Below, piece by piece: positions 31,774 to 39,662 of a stretch of 64,000 nucleotides of DNA; the stretch's first letter is position 1, and every line of letters begins with the position of its first letter. The position numbers were made by a program, and so were the translations under genes. This stretch comes from Acidithiobacillus ferrianus (GTDB lineage Bacteria > Pseudomonadota > Gammaproteobacteria > Acidithiobacillales > Acidithiobacillaceae). The DNA is taken from assembly GCF_010378095.1 (NCBI RefSeq), contig NZ_WNJL01000022.1, positions 62,001 to 126,000 on the forward strand, given 5' to 3'. Below the pieces are notes generated by a model. It ran no database searches. It was not told the origin of the DNA and saw only the letters and a program-made list of their open reading frames with translations.

Positions 31774-33767
31774 ACGAGCATTGGCCGAGCGAACACCATG
31801 CCAAAAGTCGGGAAGCCTTTGCGGATTCCTCGTTCAAGAATGAGCAAGACTTTCTCGATTTATTAGACGCCTTTCCTAACGGCCTGCCACGCGATTTCGA
31901 TGAAGTCGTGGCCTGGATAGTGAACAAGGATGGCGACCTTGTCGAACTTGAACAACGCATCGTCCCGATCGTAGGTGCGGCCAATTTGCAGACTTATCTA
32001 GATAGCCAAACCTTGCTGATGACTCTTGCTTGCGCGGCTGCATTTGCCCGCTCTCCCTCGTTACAAACCTGGTGCAGGGTCAAGGCATTCAAGTACAACT
32101 CCTGGCAACTTGCGCGTTGGCTCTCCGAAGCTATGATGGCGTATGTGCAGGTTACTCTCTCGGCACGTGATGCTTATGTATTGCTTGCCAAGGAGGTTTT
32201 TTCCGGTCTGGAAAATTTCTCACTCCAATCCAAATTCGACCGCACCAACAAAGAGCGAGCGAGCGTGTGGAACTGCTGGAACAAACGTCAGGACAAGCTT
32301 GAAGAAATATGGTGTGACTTGCGCGGCGGGCAAGCCTTCATGATTTACGAAGAAGAGCTCTCGTTATTCCAGGTGTTCTACAAACTGGAACCGGACGAGT
32401 TTATTCATACAATATCGGGATCAGCCAACCCTTACTTGGTCAGCGCAATGTTATTCGTGGCAGGCATCGGCGCATTTTCCCCGCGATTCTCAGAATGGAA
32501 ACGAATGATTGCCGCAGCCCCCCCTGCTTTCGAGGATGGAGGCAGATGGAATGGTTCTGTCCTGATGCCGCTGCTTTTGGTAGAGGCTCGCAGCCAATTG
32601 TTGCAGGTGGAACGGCTTCATCGAAATCCAGGCTCCACATTTACTTCCAACGAGATTGATGAGGTAAAGCAGGAAATAACCAGCACCGCCAAACTCATCG
32701 TAACTATTTTGGTTACACGTCAAGATGCCCTCGCCATTTTTGTCCGCTGGGCGCCTTGGCTGATACGGCAAATCCTGGGACAGACTTCGATGGAAATCGA
32801 TAATGTAACGTCCCCGGCATTTGCCGATGATGCCTTGATAGCTGAAATCGGACGCAAGCTCGGCGAAAGTCCGTTGCCTCAAGCCAGTCCTGATGACGCA
32901 CCTTTATGGGAGGCCTGGTGCTATCAATGTGTACTGAGTTCGCTTGCCTATAACGGGCATATTCAAGCACCAGCGTGGGAAATCTTTGGAAATGAATGGC
33001 GACTGTTGCCTGAGGATTGGGTTGAACACAAAGGACAACTTTTGCGCGCTCATGCCAGCCTGATCGGCATAATGAACAAAGAAATCCCAGGTATGGCCGC
33101 GAACTTACTAGCTTATCCAATTGCGCAATCTTCTTCTCCTACGGAAGCGTGGATCGCCTTATGGAATGATGCCATCACCTTGCGAGAAATTGTGGAATTC
33201 GGTGATTCAGACGCAGTCAAAGACGAATACAGCTCGCGCTCGGAGGCCGGAAAGCTTTTGCTCTTGCTCTTCGGGATCGGCCTGGCAATTTTTGATCAAG
33301 GCGCAGCTCGCAGTACTGACAACAAGTCGACTGAAGCCAGATCACTTGTCAGCCTGTTTACAGAACTCAATTCCGCAACTTGTGAAATGCGGGAAATCGA
33401 CAGCACATTGAACCATGATAAATGGCTCTTGATTGTCCAACACTTGGCAATCAGGAGAATGATTTGGGAGTATCCTTCTGGCAACGAAACCACATCAATG
33501 AATCCCCAGGTTTTCAAAGTCGACGATACCCCGACCGTTTCCGATATTCTTTCCGAGGCGAAAGGCAACGTGATAGAACTGGTCGCCATCCTGCAATCCC
33601 TCTTGCTCAACAGTCCGGATGCCTCAAGGCTGAAAGCCAATCTCAATACAGCAACAATCGATTTATTCGATGTTATACAGTCGATCAGGAGCCTAAACCA
33701 AAGTCACCCGCGCAAATATCCTATTGATGAGGCTCAGCTGCGACCGCTGGAAGGCCTACTGAGTTAG
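31770..33767 (+). CDS. Large helical protein of unknown family, third gene of the cassette
   Basis: A 665-residue acidic soluble protein starting at ATG 31770 with a 4-base overlap with the preceding stop. I see no Walker, nuclease, methylase or protease motif. The composition is helical, with many Leu, Ala and Trp (FAYSLARSP-like and WLSEAMMAYVQVTLSARD segments). This suggests an all-helical repeat or scaffold. The arrangement with two PLD-like proteins, next to an insertion element and TA genes, is typical of mobile defence cassettes, but no function can be stated from sequence. Lower GC than the core points to transfer. Confidence 0.6.
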   Translation: MNEHWPSEHHAKSREAFADSSFKNEQDFLDLLDAFPNGLPRDFDEVVAWIVNKDGDLVELEQRIVPIVGAANLQTYLDSQTLLMTLACAAAFARSPSLQTWCRVKAFKYNSWQLARWLSEAMMAYVQVTLSARDAYVLLAKEVFSGLENFSLQSKFDRTNKERASVWNCWNKRQDKLEEIWCDLRGGQAFMIYEEELSLFQVFYKLEPDEFIHTISGSANPYLVSAMLFVAGIGAFSPRFSEWKRMIAAAPPAFEDGGRWNGSVLMPLLLVEARSQLLQVERLHRNPGSTFTSNEIDEVKQEITSTAKLIVTILVTRQDALAIFVRWAPWLIRQILGQTSMEIDNVTSPAFADDALIAEIGRKLGESPLPQASPDDAPLWEAWCYQCVLSSLAYNGHIQAPAWEIFGNEWRLLPEDWVEHKGQLLRAHASLIGIMNKEIPGMAANLLAYPIAQSSSPTEAWIALWNDAITLREIVEFGDSDAVKDEYSSRSEAGKLLLLLFGIGLAIFDQGAARSTDNKSTEARSLVSLFTELNSATCEMREIDSTLNHDKWLLIVQHLAIRRMIWEYPSGNETTSMNPQVFKVDDTPTVSDILSEAKGNVIELVAILQSLLLNSPDASRLKANLNTATIDLFDVIQSIRSLNQSHPRKYPIDEAQLRPLEGLLS

Positions 33768-33975
33768 AGGCACACTGCATACCGATGCATTTGCATTTCT
33801 GGGGTCGAATCGGTCTGGGGAGGCTGACTGACCGCAAAGGCCGATTTGTGTGCATTAGCCCAATGGCCGGTCTCGCTGCGTTGCTGTCACTCCTGGCTGC
33901 AGGGCGAATGGCGGCAACGGGTCGGAAACCGCCCATTGGTGGTCAGATACCTGGGCAAATGGATGAGTTGCGTTT
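33768..33975. other. Gap between the cassette and brnTA
   Basis: A short region of about 200 bases with no supported gene. It contains fragments reminiscent of decayed intergenic repeats (GACCGCAAAGGCCGATTTG near 33831-33850). No terminator with a T-run is evident after the cassette. Confidence 0.35.
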
Positions 33976-33995
33976 GTGTAGACGCACGCCTACAC
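33976..33995. promoter_or_regulatory. Candidate BrnA operator
   Basis: GTGTAG and CTACAC are separated by eight bases in which CG/CG also pair, giving eight paired positions of ten. It lies 8 bases before the brnT ATG. BrnA antitoxins are known to repress their own promoter through such sites. Confidence 0.6.
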
Positions 33996-34002
33996 TTCTC
34001 TC

Positions 34003-34284
34003 ATGGAGATAGTGGGCTTCGATTGGGATAGCGGCAACTGGCCGAAGTGCGGAAAGCATGGCGTTTCCCGCCAAGTGATAGAGCGATTGTTTCTCGAAGG
34101 AAGGGTGATGGTTGCTCCCGACCCGAAGCACTCCCTCCCGACAGAAAGTCGGCATATTGCGGTGGGCCGGGTCGATGGCAGGCCAATGTTCGTGGCGTTT
34201 GCCATCAGGGATGACCTCATTCGCCCGATCAGTGCCCGTTACATGCACGAGAAGGAGATTACGAATTATGAAGCAGGTACCTAA
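34003..34284 (+). CDS. brnT: BrnT ribonuclease toxin
   Basis: A 93-residue toxin of the BrnT/DUF497 family. It begins MEIVGFDWDSGNWPKCGKHG with the family F-x-W-D and K-H-G elements, and continues VSRQVIERLF and VGRVDGRPMFVAFAIRDD, ending IRPISARYMHEKEITNYE. BrnT is a RelE-like translation-inhibiting ribonuclease. There is no good ribosome site; the near-leaderless start immediately after the operator is common in such modules. It overlaps brnA by 17 bases. Length is normal and no damage is seen. Confidence 0.88.
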   Translation: MEIVGFDWDSGNWPKCGKHGVSRQVIERLFLEGRVMVAPDPKHSLPTESRHIAVGRVDGRPMFVAFAIRDDLIRPISARYMHEKEITNYEAGT

Positions 34285-34525
34285 GTTCAAGACTGATGCA
34301 GAGGCCGAAGCGTTCCTAGAGCAGGACCTGTCCGACCTCGACTTCCGGCAGTTCCAGCCAATGCGCTTCGAAATCGCGCCGAAAGACGCCGCCCTGAACA
34401 TGCGGTTACCCGAAGCATTGCTGGAAGCCGTGAAGGCCAAAGCCAAAGCCAAGGGCGTGCCCTACACCCGCTACGTGCGCATGCTTCTGGAAGCCGATGT
34501 AGCTCGACCACGTCATCAGCAGTAG
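34268..34525 (+). CDS. brnA: BrnA antitoxin
   Basis: An 85-residue CopG-type antitoxin starting at ATG 34268 with GGAG upstream. The family signature is visible as TDAEAEAFLEQDLSDLDF, then KDAALNMRLPEALLEAVKA and GVPYTRYVRMLLE, the ribbon-helix-helix region at the C-terminus as in BrnA. The N-terminal part binds the toxin. Toxin-first order with overlap matches brnTA. Together they form an intact, probably functional module. Confidence 0.88.
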   Translation: MKQVPKFKTDAEAEAFLEQDLSDLDFRQFQPMRFEIAPKDAALNMRLPEALLEAVKAKAKAKGVPYTRYVRMLLEADVARPRHQQ

Positions 34526-34711
34526 CCGAGTATTGTACCCACTCTCCAACGTAAGCAATGGACAGCTTCCGACCCACTCCCGCCGGTCGCGTATTGCTAA
34601 CACGCCGTCGGCTCCAGGCACAACAGCCGTCGTTCAACGTTCCACATGAGCCGCGGCTTGTCCTGGAGCGCAGCGGAAGAGTAAGCCATCGGCTCGATGT
34701 GGTTGTTAGAG
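34526..34711. other. Short intergenic region after brnA
   Basis: About 185 bases without a supported gene. It is GC-rich compared with the adjacent AT-rich gene and ends in TTGTTAGAGC, the start of a 9-base inverted repeat that recurs at 35812-35820. No terminator is clear. Confidence 0.35.
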
Positions 34712-35797
34712 CTATAGCTCATTTACAAGATCCACTGAAAATTTTGATTTAATTTTACTTCTGGCCCCAGAAATTCCATCAAGCTCATTATATAGTTCGC
34801 TAAATATCTTGAAGCGCTTGTAGGATTGGCAATCTTCCCTGTAATCAAGAAACATTTGTATAATCGTCGAAATGCCAGATGATCCAGGTTTTATGATTGA
34901 CTTAGAAACGTCAGAGCTTGACACTTTTTTTCGTAAAAGCTGCGGTTTTTTGAAGTCACCTTTTATAAGGCGATGCCATGACGCATTCCATTCATCAATG
35001 ACATCTTTTTTGTCTCTCAGTGAGCCAGCTTTCTCTATGGATGAATTATATTTACCATTTAACTCTCTAAGACCACAAAAATCACTTCTGATCTGACGAA
35101 GAACCTCAATTGCATGATCATGAGAAAGCGCCTGATCGACTAGCAATGTGAAAAGTGGGGGAACGTTTTCTAAATAATCAACAAAGAATTCCCCCGTATT
35201 AGCAGTTATCGCTTTTATGACTCCCTGTAAATGTTTATCTAAATCGGAAATCCTATCAACATGGAATGGAACATGCCTCTTTTTAGTTGAATCGGCACTT
35301 TCCAACCCCTGTAGAGACAATGGCAAAATGGATACGGATTTTGAATAATCAGATATTTCATTCAGCAATCCCAACTGCCATAGTCTAAGATACGCCATTG
35401 AAAGTGGTGCTTCCTCAATAAGACTATCGTATTCGCTCCTACTTACATTGCCATTATGTTGTGAGAACCACTTATAATCCTCTTGCATGAGTGTATCAAT
35501 ATTTGATAAATCCATTGATAAATCAATGGTTACTCCTTTTATCAAATCATCAGAATGATTCAGACATTCAGAGCTTATGTACTCAAAGATTGTATTATCA
35601 GGGTCAAGAACTTTAAGTTCTGAATATTTTTTATATCTTTCAGGTAGAACAACCTTATCGAATAGTACGTAAGCATCCACAAATGATGAAACTCTAGATA
35701 CCAGCTCGGAAGACCAAGCGCTTATATATGATCGAGGCATGACGAAGTATAGAAATGCGTCCGCAGACCAAAATGGTATAGTTGCTTTATTTGACAC
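34712..35797 (-). CDS. AT-rich orphan gene, unknown function
   Basis: A 361-residue protein with much lower GC than all surrounding genes. The N-terminus is MSNKATIPFWSADAFLYF; the rest is charged and helical with no domain I recognise (for example GEFFVDYLENVPPLFTLL and LRQIRSDFCGLRELNG). There is no signal peptide or membrane helix. It is flanked by a short inverted repeat (TGTTAGAGC at 34704-34712 and GCTCTAACA at 35812-35820). Strong compositional contrast shows recent acquisition. An anti-mobile-element or effector role is possible but unsupported. Confidence 0.65.
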   Translation of the reverse strand: MSNKATIPFWSADAFLYFVMPRSYISAWSSELVSRVSSFVDAYVLFDKVVLPERYKKYSELKVLDPDNTIFEYISSECLNHSDDLIKGVTIDLSMDLSNIDTLMQEDYKWFSQHNGNVSRSEYDSLIEEAPLSMAYLRLWQLGLLNEISDYSKSVSILPLSLQGLESADSTKKRHVPFHVDRISDLDKHLQGVIKAITANTGEFFVDYLENVPPLFTLLVDQALSHDHAIEVLRQIRSDFCGLRELNGKYNSSIEKAGSLRDKKDVIDEWNASWHRLIKGDFKKPQLLRKKVSSSDVSKSIIKPGSSGISTIIQMFLDYREDCQSYKRFKIFSELYNELDGISGARSKIKSKFSVDLVNEL

Positions 35798-36228
35798 GGA
35801 ATTTCCTTAGTGCTCTAACAGCTGATTAGACGGAATCCGCCATAACAATGCTACATGGATTCTGTATAGCACCAATTGAGCGGCATCCTTGCCTGCTTAC
35901 TAATCCATTGATTGTGCAGCACTTATCTCAAAGACATCGTCTTCACTACGCTGCGCCCTTCGATGTTATACGGAATCTATATATCACCGGCATACGGATT
36001 ACGTCGGGCCATGTCCTGAAACGCTATCAGTTTTCCACGCACCATACTGCCGCCCTTTAATCGTGTCCCTGTACAAACATCAGACCGATAAGGTTGATGT
36101 CCGTTCACGGGGTTTAGGCAGACGGCCAAATGTAGTGGCCAAGGAGACCGCTTCTGGCCGATAATAGCCCTTCCCATGCCGCCTGTGAAGGTCTGCTTTC
36201 GCTGCAAATCGGCCATTATTCACCTTAA
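35798..36228. other. Intergenic region with no supported gene
   Basis: About 430 bases in which only a short minus-strand frame (35977-36216) is open, without ribosome site or family match. The text around 36090-36210 resembles degenerate repetitive intergenic sequence common in proteobacteria. A promoter for the orphan AT-rich gene is expected near 35800-35850 but not clearly seen. Confidence 0.4.
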
Positions 36229-36678
36229 TCAAGCTGCGTGGCGTTCAAGCACCTCATAACCGATGCAGGCCAGCCAAACGGTCTTTGGTATCGGCCGCGA
36301 GCCGTTTTTGTAATAGGCCATCATGCGCCGAGTCATACCGATGGCTTCTGCCGCATGGCTTAGACTGAGATTGTTCCGCTCCATCCATTGGATGAAGTCC
36401 TCACGCGTTGGTAATCCTGCCTGTTTCCTCCCCAGGGCATAGAGACGGTCTGCGCCCAGATCCAATCCGCCGGGCCAACTCAGACCGTCGCCCCAGTCAT
36501 CTGCATGCCCCTGAGCAAAGAAGGCCGGATTATGTAGCGCGCAAAAGGGATCTTCCCTCCGTGGCGGACCAATAAGATCCTTGAGATCCGTCGTAAACAC
36601 TTCGCCGGTGGACCAATGGATTTCTATTTGGAACGGGCCAGTAATCGTCGCCGTTTCAATTCTGGGTGCTTGATTCAT
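36229..36678 (-). CDS. DUF2442 protein with C-terminal HTH
   Basis: A 149-residue protein. The N-terminal half IEIHWSTGEVFTTDLKDLIG matches DUF2442, and the C-terminal half EDFIQWMERNNLSLSHAAEA, then IGMTRRMMAYYKNGSRPIPK, is an XRE-like helix-turn-helix. Its ATG overlaps the stop of the DUF4160 gene by four bases. DUF4160/DUF2442 pairs occur together often and resemble two-gene TA modules, but no toxic activity is established that I can name. A decayed copy of its 3' end lies at 43796-43872. Confidence 0.8.
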   Translation of the reverse strand: MNQAPRIETATITGPFQIEIHWSTGEVFTTDLKDLIGPPRREDPFCALHNPAFFAQGHADDWGDGLSWPGGLDLGADRLYALGRKQAGLPTREDFIQWMERNNLSLSHAAEAIGMTRRMMAYYKNGSRPIPKTVWLACIGYEVLERHAA

Positions 36679-36911
36679 GGATTCAACCTCCGATATTCCA
36701 TCAACAGGACCTCCCGATGCGCCTCAATCCAAGTCCGCACCGGTTCCAATCGCTTCCGGGGCGAGACATAGCCGATCAAAAGCGCGCCTGTCTCAATGGC
36801 CAGCGACACACGGGATCCGTCACGAAACTGCACATGGACGTGCGGAAGCGGATGCTGCTCCCGGCCGTTGATGCGTACACGCCAGTCATCCCCAACTGAG
36901 TAGTTGGTCAT
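36675..36911 (-). CDS. DUF4160 protein
   Basis: A 78-residue small protein of the DUF4160 family. The typical order is visible: HPLPHVHVQFRDGSRVSLAI, then VSPRKRLEPVRTWIEAHRE and LLMEYRRLNP at the end. HVHV is the most characteristic element of the family. It is the first gene of a two-gene unit with the DUF2442/HTH gene (4-base overlap). Function is unknown; partnership suggests a regulatory or TA-like role. Confidence 0.8.
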   Translation of the reverse strand: MTNYSVGDDWRVRINGREQHPLPHVHVQFRDGSRVSLAIETGALLIGYVSPRKRLEPVRTWIEAHREVLLMEYRRLNP

Positions 36912-36963
36912 GGCTTCATGATAGGGAAATCATTGCACCATATCCAGGTTGTTATTCCATTCC

Positions 36964-37080
36964 GCTACACTTCGGTTTGTTCTGCCATATCCAGCGCATC
37001 GTCGACCTCGAGCCCAGGTGACGGACGGTGCTCTCCAGCTTGGCATGCCCAGCAGAAGTTGCACGGCGCGGAACGCTATG
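36964..37080 (-). pseudogene. Remnant of a tyrosine recombinase (integrase) C-terminus
   Basis: On the minus strand, three frames together read FRAVQLLLG, then AKLESTVRHLG, then LEVDDALDMAEQTEV and a TAG at 36964. This is the end of a common group of proteobacterial tyrosine recombinases (normally GHTKLESTVRYLG-IEVDDAL-AEQTE). Two small indels separate the blocks. The rest of the gene is lost; the catalytic Arg and His parts are not seen. It indicates past integrase-driven insertion next to the island. Confidence 0.7.
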
Positions 37081-37307
37081 ACCAAGATCCACGTCCCTTC
37101 AAATGGACCGCCACTGCCGACTCGATTCTTGCCCAGGCAACCAAGATTGGTAATCTTATTTCAGGGACAGCATACTAGCTTTTACTTTCGATTAGGGAAA
37201 CCAAGATGAACACTGTTGCCGAGACATAAACCCATTCATGGAATGGGCGGCGAAGAGGCAATAATTGGTTCAGTGAAAAGTCACGTTGTTCAATGAGGAT
37301 ACGACAG
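37081..37307. other. Leader region of the Spy/CpxP-like gene
   Basis: About 225 bases without a supported gene between the integrase remnant and the next CDS. It contains AT-rich text and a weak GAGG ribosome site near 37295. Confidence 0.35.
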
Positions 37308-37820
37308 ATGAAGAAAGCAATAGAGATCATGGTAACGATAGTTGTGCTAGTTATGCTTGGTATAGGTGTTTCGCAAGCGGAGGCTGCGATGCCAAGCAAT
37401 GCAAATGCTATGGAAAAAATACATATGTATTTCGTACATCATAATTTTGGCTTTGCTAGAAACTTTTATCAATTCCATCCTGGTCCACATTGGGACCTGA
37501 TGAATGCCTCCGCGTTGCATTTGACCGCAGAGCAAATAAAAAAGGAAAAAATACTGGTGATAGGCATGATGCAGAACACTGAGCACGGCGTTATGGCTCT
37601 CAAGAAAGCCTACCGAAAATACAGAGAAGAAGCGAAGCGGCCAGATCCGTCCATTAAAGTGTTGACTCAAGATGTCCAGGCTGTTGGCCGCGCTCAAGCT
37701 TATCTTGGTTATGTGATGATCCCGTATCACATGAAGGGGTACCGACTCCTTGATCCTGCTCAGCAGGCTATCTATCACCATCTCGCTCGTGAGAATTGGA
37801 ACCACATGATGCATGGTTGA
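37308..37820 (+). CDS. Spy/CpxP-like periplasmic protein
   Basis: A 170-residue exported protein starting at ATG 37308. The signal peptide is MKKAIEIMVTIVVLVMLGIG, cleaved near SQAEA. The mature part has LHLTAEQIKKE and a second LDPAQQ element, both resembling the LTxxQ motifs of Spy/CpxP-type periplasmic chaperones and metal-stress proteins. It has many His and Met (HMYFVHHNF and NHMMHG), which may bind metal ions. The two-motif helical design fits; the family call is moderate. It stands alone, upstream of cyo. Confidence 0.55.
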   Translation: MKKAIEIMVTIVVLVMLGIGVSQAEAAMPSNANAMEKIHMYFVHHNFGFARNFYQFHPGPHWDLMNASALHLTAEQIKKEKILVIGMMQNTEHGVMALKKAYRKYREEAKRPDPSIKVLTQDVQAVGRAQAYLGYVMIPYHMKGYRLLDPAQQAIYHHLARENWNHMMHG

Positions 37821-38668
37821 ATAACGTCAAAATCCCATGCCGCGATCCAGGTTGTGGCGCATGGTGCGCTCCTGTTTCCGAAGCGCGACCTTCCGGCCAT
37901 CCACCAGCCGCCACATTCGACTCGATCCCCACTCGCTCGGCGGCGACGACCGACTGTCGCGCAGCTTTTTGCAACCGCTCCCAGACGGTGTTGTCGTACT
38001 TCCGTTGCTTGCCCGCGCCATTGGGTCGCGCAGGGCTATTTCTGGCTGACGACCGGTACGCCGCCCAGAGCCAGACCGAGACGGCGTATGTGCGCGCTCC
38101 ATGATGGTACCGGCAGTGAGGCTCGTGTCACTTCCGGCAACGGAGTACGCCGGGGCAGTGGAGATGCGGTAAGGCTCACCGGATGTGCCACATCAAGAAC
38201 AGACAAAGTCATTGCCTCATCACGAATACTCAAGGTATGCCGCACATGCCGCCTCGTTTGGAAACAGCCGCTGGAACTCCGGCAACGAATGCGGAAATGC
38301 CAAATCACCTCGCTCAAGAATAATAAAACTTTCATCATGGATAAAAAATTTATTGTTTTCCACTGGCCTGCTGTAAGGTATACATTGCGTTGGCTATTTA
38401 TATCGATGGCATATCTGGTGATTACTTTATGCTGATCATTTCGATATATAACCGGACATTATTGAGACATTATTGACTTTTATACGGCATTTTCTGCCGC
38501 CATATTCGGCAGGACATGCCATGGGCAATGCGCGCTTAGGCCACTGAAACATTTCGGCAACCGGCACGCAAGGTTTTTAGATAAGCCACCCGCCGTAGAT
38601 ACAGGCCATGGGCCTCGTAACTTGTACAATTTACATAATATCAACCTGTTACATACAGAGAGGTGCGC
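37821..38668. other. Long intergenic region upstream of cyoA
   Basis: No gene with a ribosome site or recognisable family is seen over 840 bases. The first 290 bases are GC-rich, and several minus-strand frames look like worn coding sequence that I cannot assign. From about 38300 the composition turns AT-rich, and 38610-38660 (TTGTACAATTTACATAATAT) is the likely promoter area of cyoA, followed by AGAGAGG. Confidence 0.45.
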
Positions 38669-39640
38669 ATGTTTACTAGAAAATGGCAGCCGCTACGCTG
38701 GGTGCGCTATGTGGCTCTGGCTCCTTTACTGCTGTTACTGAATGGCTGCGCGACGCACTCCATATGGTGGATATTTGATCCTCATGGGGTGGGCGCCAAG
38801 GCCAGTTTCGATTACATGATGATCGATGTGGCGGTAATGTTGGGTATTGTCGGTCTGACCGCTATTATGATTGTCTGGTTTATGTGGCGTTATCACAAAG
38901 GTAAAAACCGCGGTACGTATGACGGAAAATGGGCGCATTCGACCACGATTGAAGTATTCGTCTGGGGTATTCCCATCGTGGCCGTAGGGTTCCTGTCTTG
39001 GGTGGTAGCGATAAATGGGTCATTTGCCGTTAACCCCTATAATCCGACGGTGATTACCCGTCACCTGAAACCCCATGGTGATCCCATCGAGGTGGATGTG
39101 ATCGCCACGGACTGGCAATGGTTGTTCATTTATCCGCAATACCATATGGCGGTGGCCAACGAACTGGTGGTGCCTGCCCATACCCCCATTTTCTTCAAGC
39201 TGACTTCGACGGCGGTGACGACGGATTTCTTCGTGCCGCAATTGCTGGGGATGATTGATGTGATGCCCGGCATGCGGACCAAGGATGCTCTGGAGAGCGA
39301 CAGCATTGGGCGGTATCAGGGCGTCGCCGCTAATTACTGTGGTGCCGGCACCTCGTGGATGCTCTTTAAGACCCGTGTGGTATCCAAGAGTGAATTCGCA
39401 AGCTGGGTGCATCATGCCCAGCAATCCACCGGTAACCTGACCGTAGCAGGATTCAACCGGTTTGCCGAGCCTTATATCAATATAAATAATAAGGTGGAGT
39501 ATTTTTCTCAGGTTCAGAAAGGATTGTTTAATCAGGTCATCCTGGAAGTGATGCAGGGCAGGAAGTGGCCTTTGCCCATGTTCATGACCGAAAACATGGT
39601 GGGCTATTTGAAGAAACAGGCCGCGGAACACCGGGCTTAA
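38669..39640 (+). CDS. cyoA: Cytochrome bo3 ubiquinol oxidase subunit II
   Basis: A 323-residue subunit II. An N-terminal lipoprotein signal VALAPLLLLLNGC ends in the lipid-modified Cys, followed by two membrane helices (MMIDVAVMLGIVGLTAIM and VFVWGIPIVAVGFLSW) and a periplasmic cupredoxin domain. The copper-A ligands of cytochrome c oxidases are absent (YQGVAANYCGAGTSWM replaces the double-Cys motif), which marks a quinol oxidase. Start ATG 38669 follows AGAGAGG; a GTG two codons earlier is less likely. First gene of cyoABCD. Confidence 0.95.
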   Translation: MFTRKWQPLRWVRYVALAPLLLLLNGCATHSIWWIFDPHGVGAKASFDYMMIDVAVMLGIVGLTAIMIVWFMWRYHKGKNRGTYDGKWAHSTTIEVFVWGIPIVAVGFLSWVVAINGSFAVNPYNPTVITRHLKPHGDPIEVDVIATDWQWLFIYPQYHMAVANELVVPAHTPIFFKLTSTAVTTDFFVPQLLGMIDVMPGMRTKDALESDSIGRYQGVAANYCGAGTSWMLFKTRVVSKSEFASWVHHAQQSTGNLTVAGFNRFAEPYININNKVEYFSQVQKGLFNQVILEVMQGRKWPLPMFMTENMVGYLKKQAAEHRA

Positions 39641-39662
39641 CCGGATTGAAGGAGAAATCACT

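Noticed and set aside
33785..34012. Short open frame before brnT
   Set aside because: It overlaps the BrnA operator region, has no ribosome site and resembles degenerate intergenic repeat sequence.
34590..35821. Possible integron attC sites around the AT-rich gene
   Set aside because: The TAAC/GTTA cores do not fit the RYYYAAC and GTTRRRY consensus, and no integrase is present.
35977..36216. Minus-strand frame upstream of the DUF2442 gene
   Set aside because: It has no family match or ribosome site, and its composition suggests intergenic repeat sequence.
37821..38110. Possible transposase remnant upstream of cyoA
   Set aside because: Several minus-strand frames look like worn coding sequence, but no frame gives a match that I can defend.
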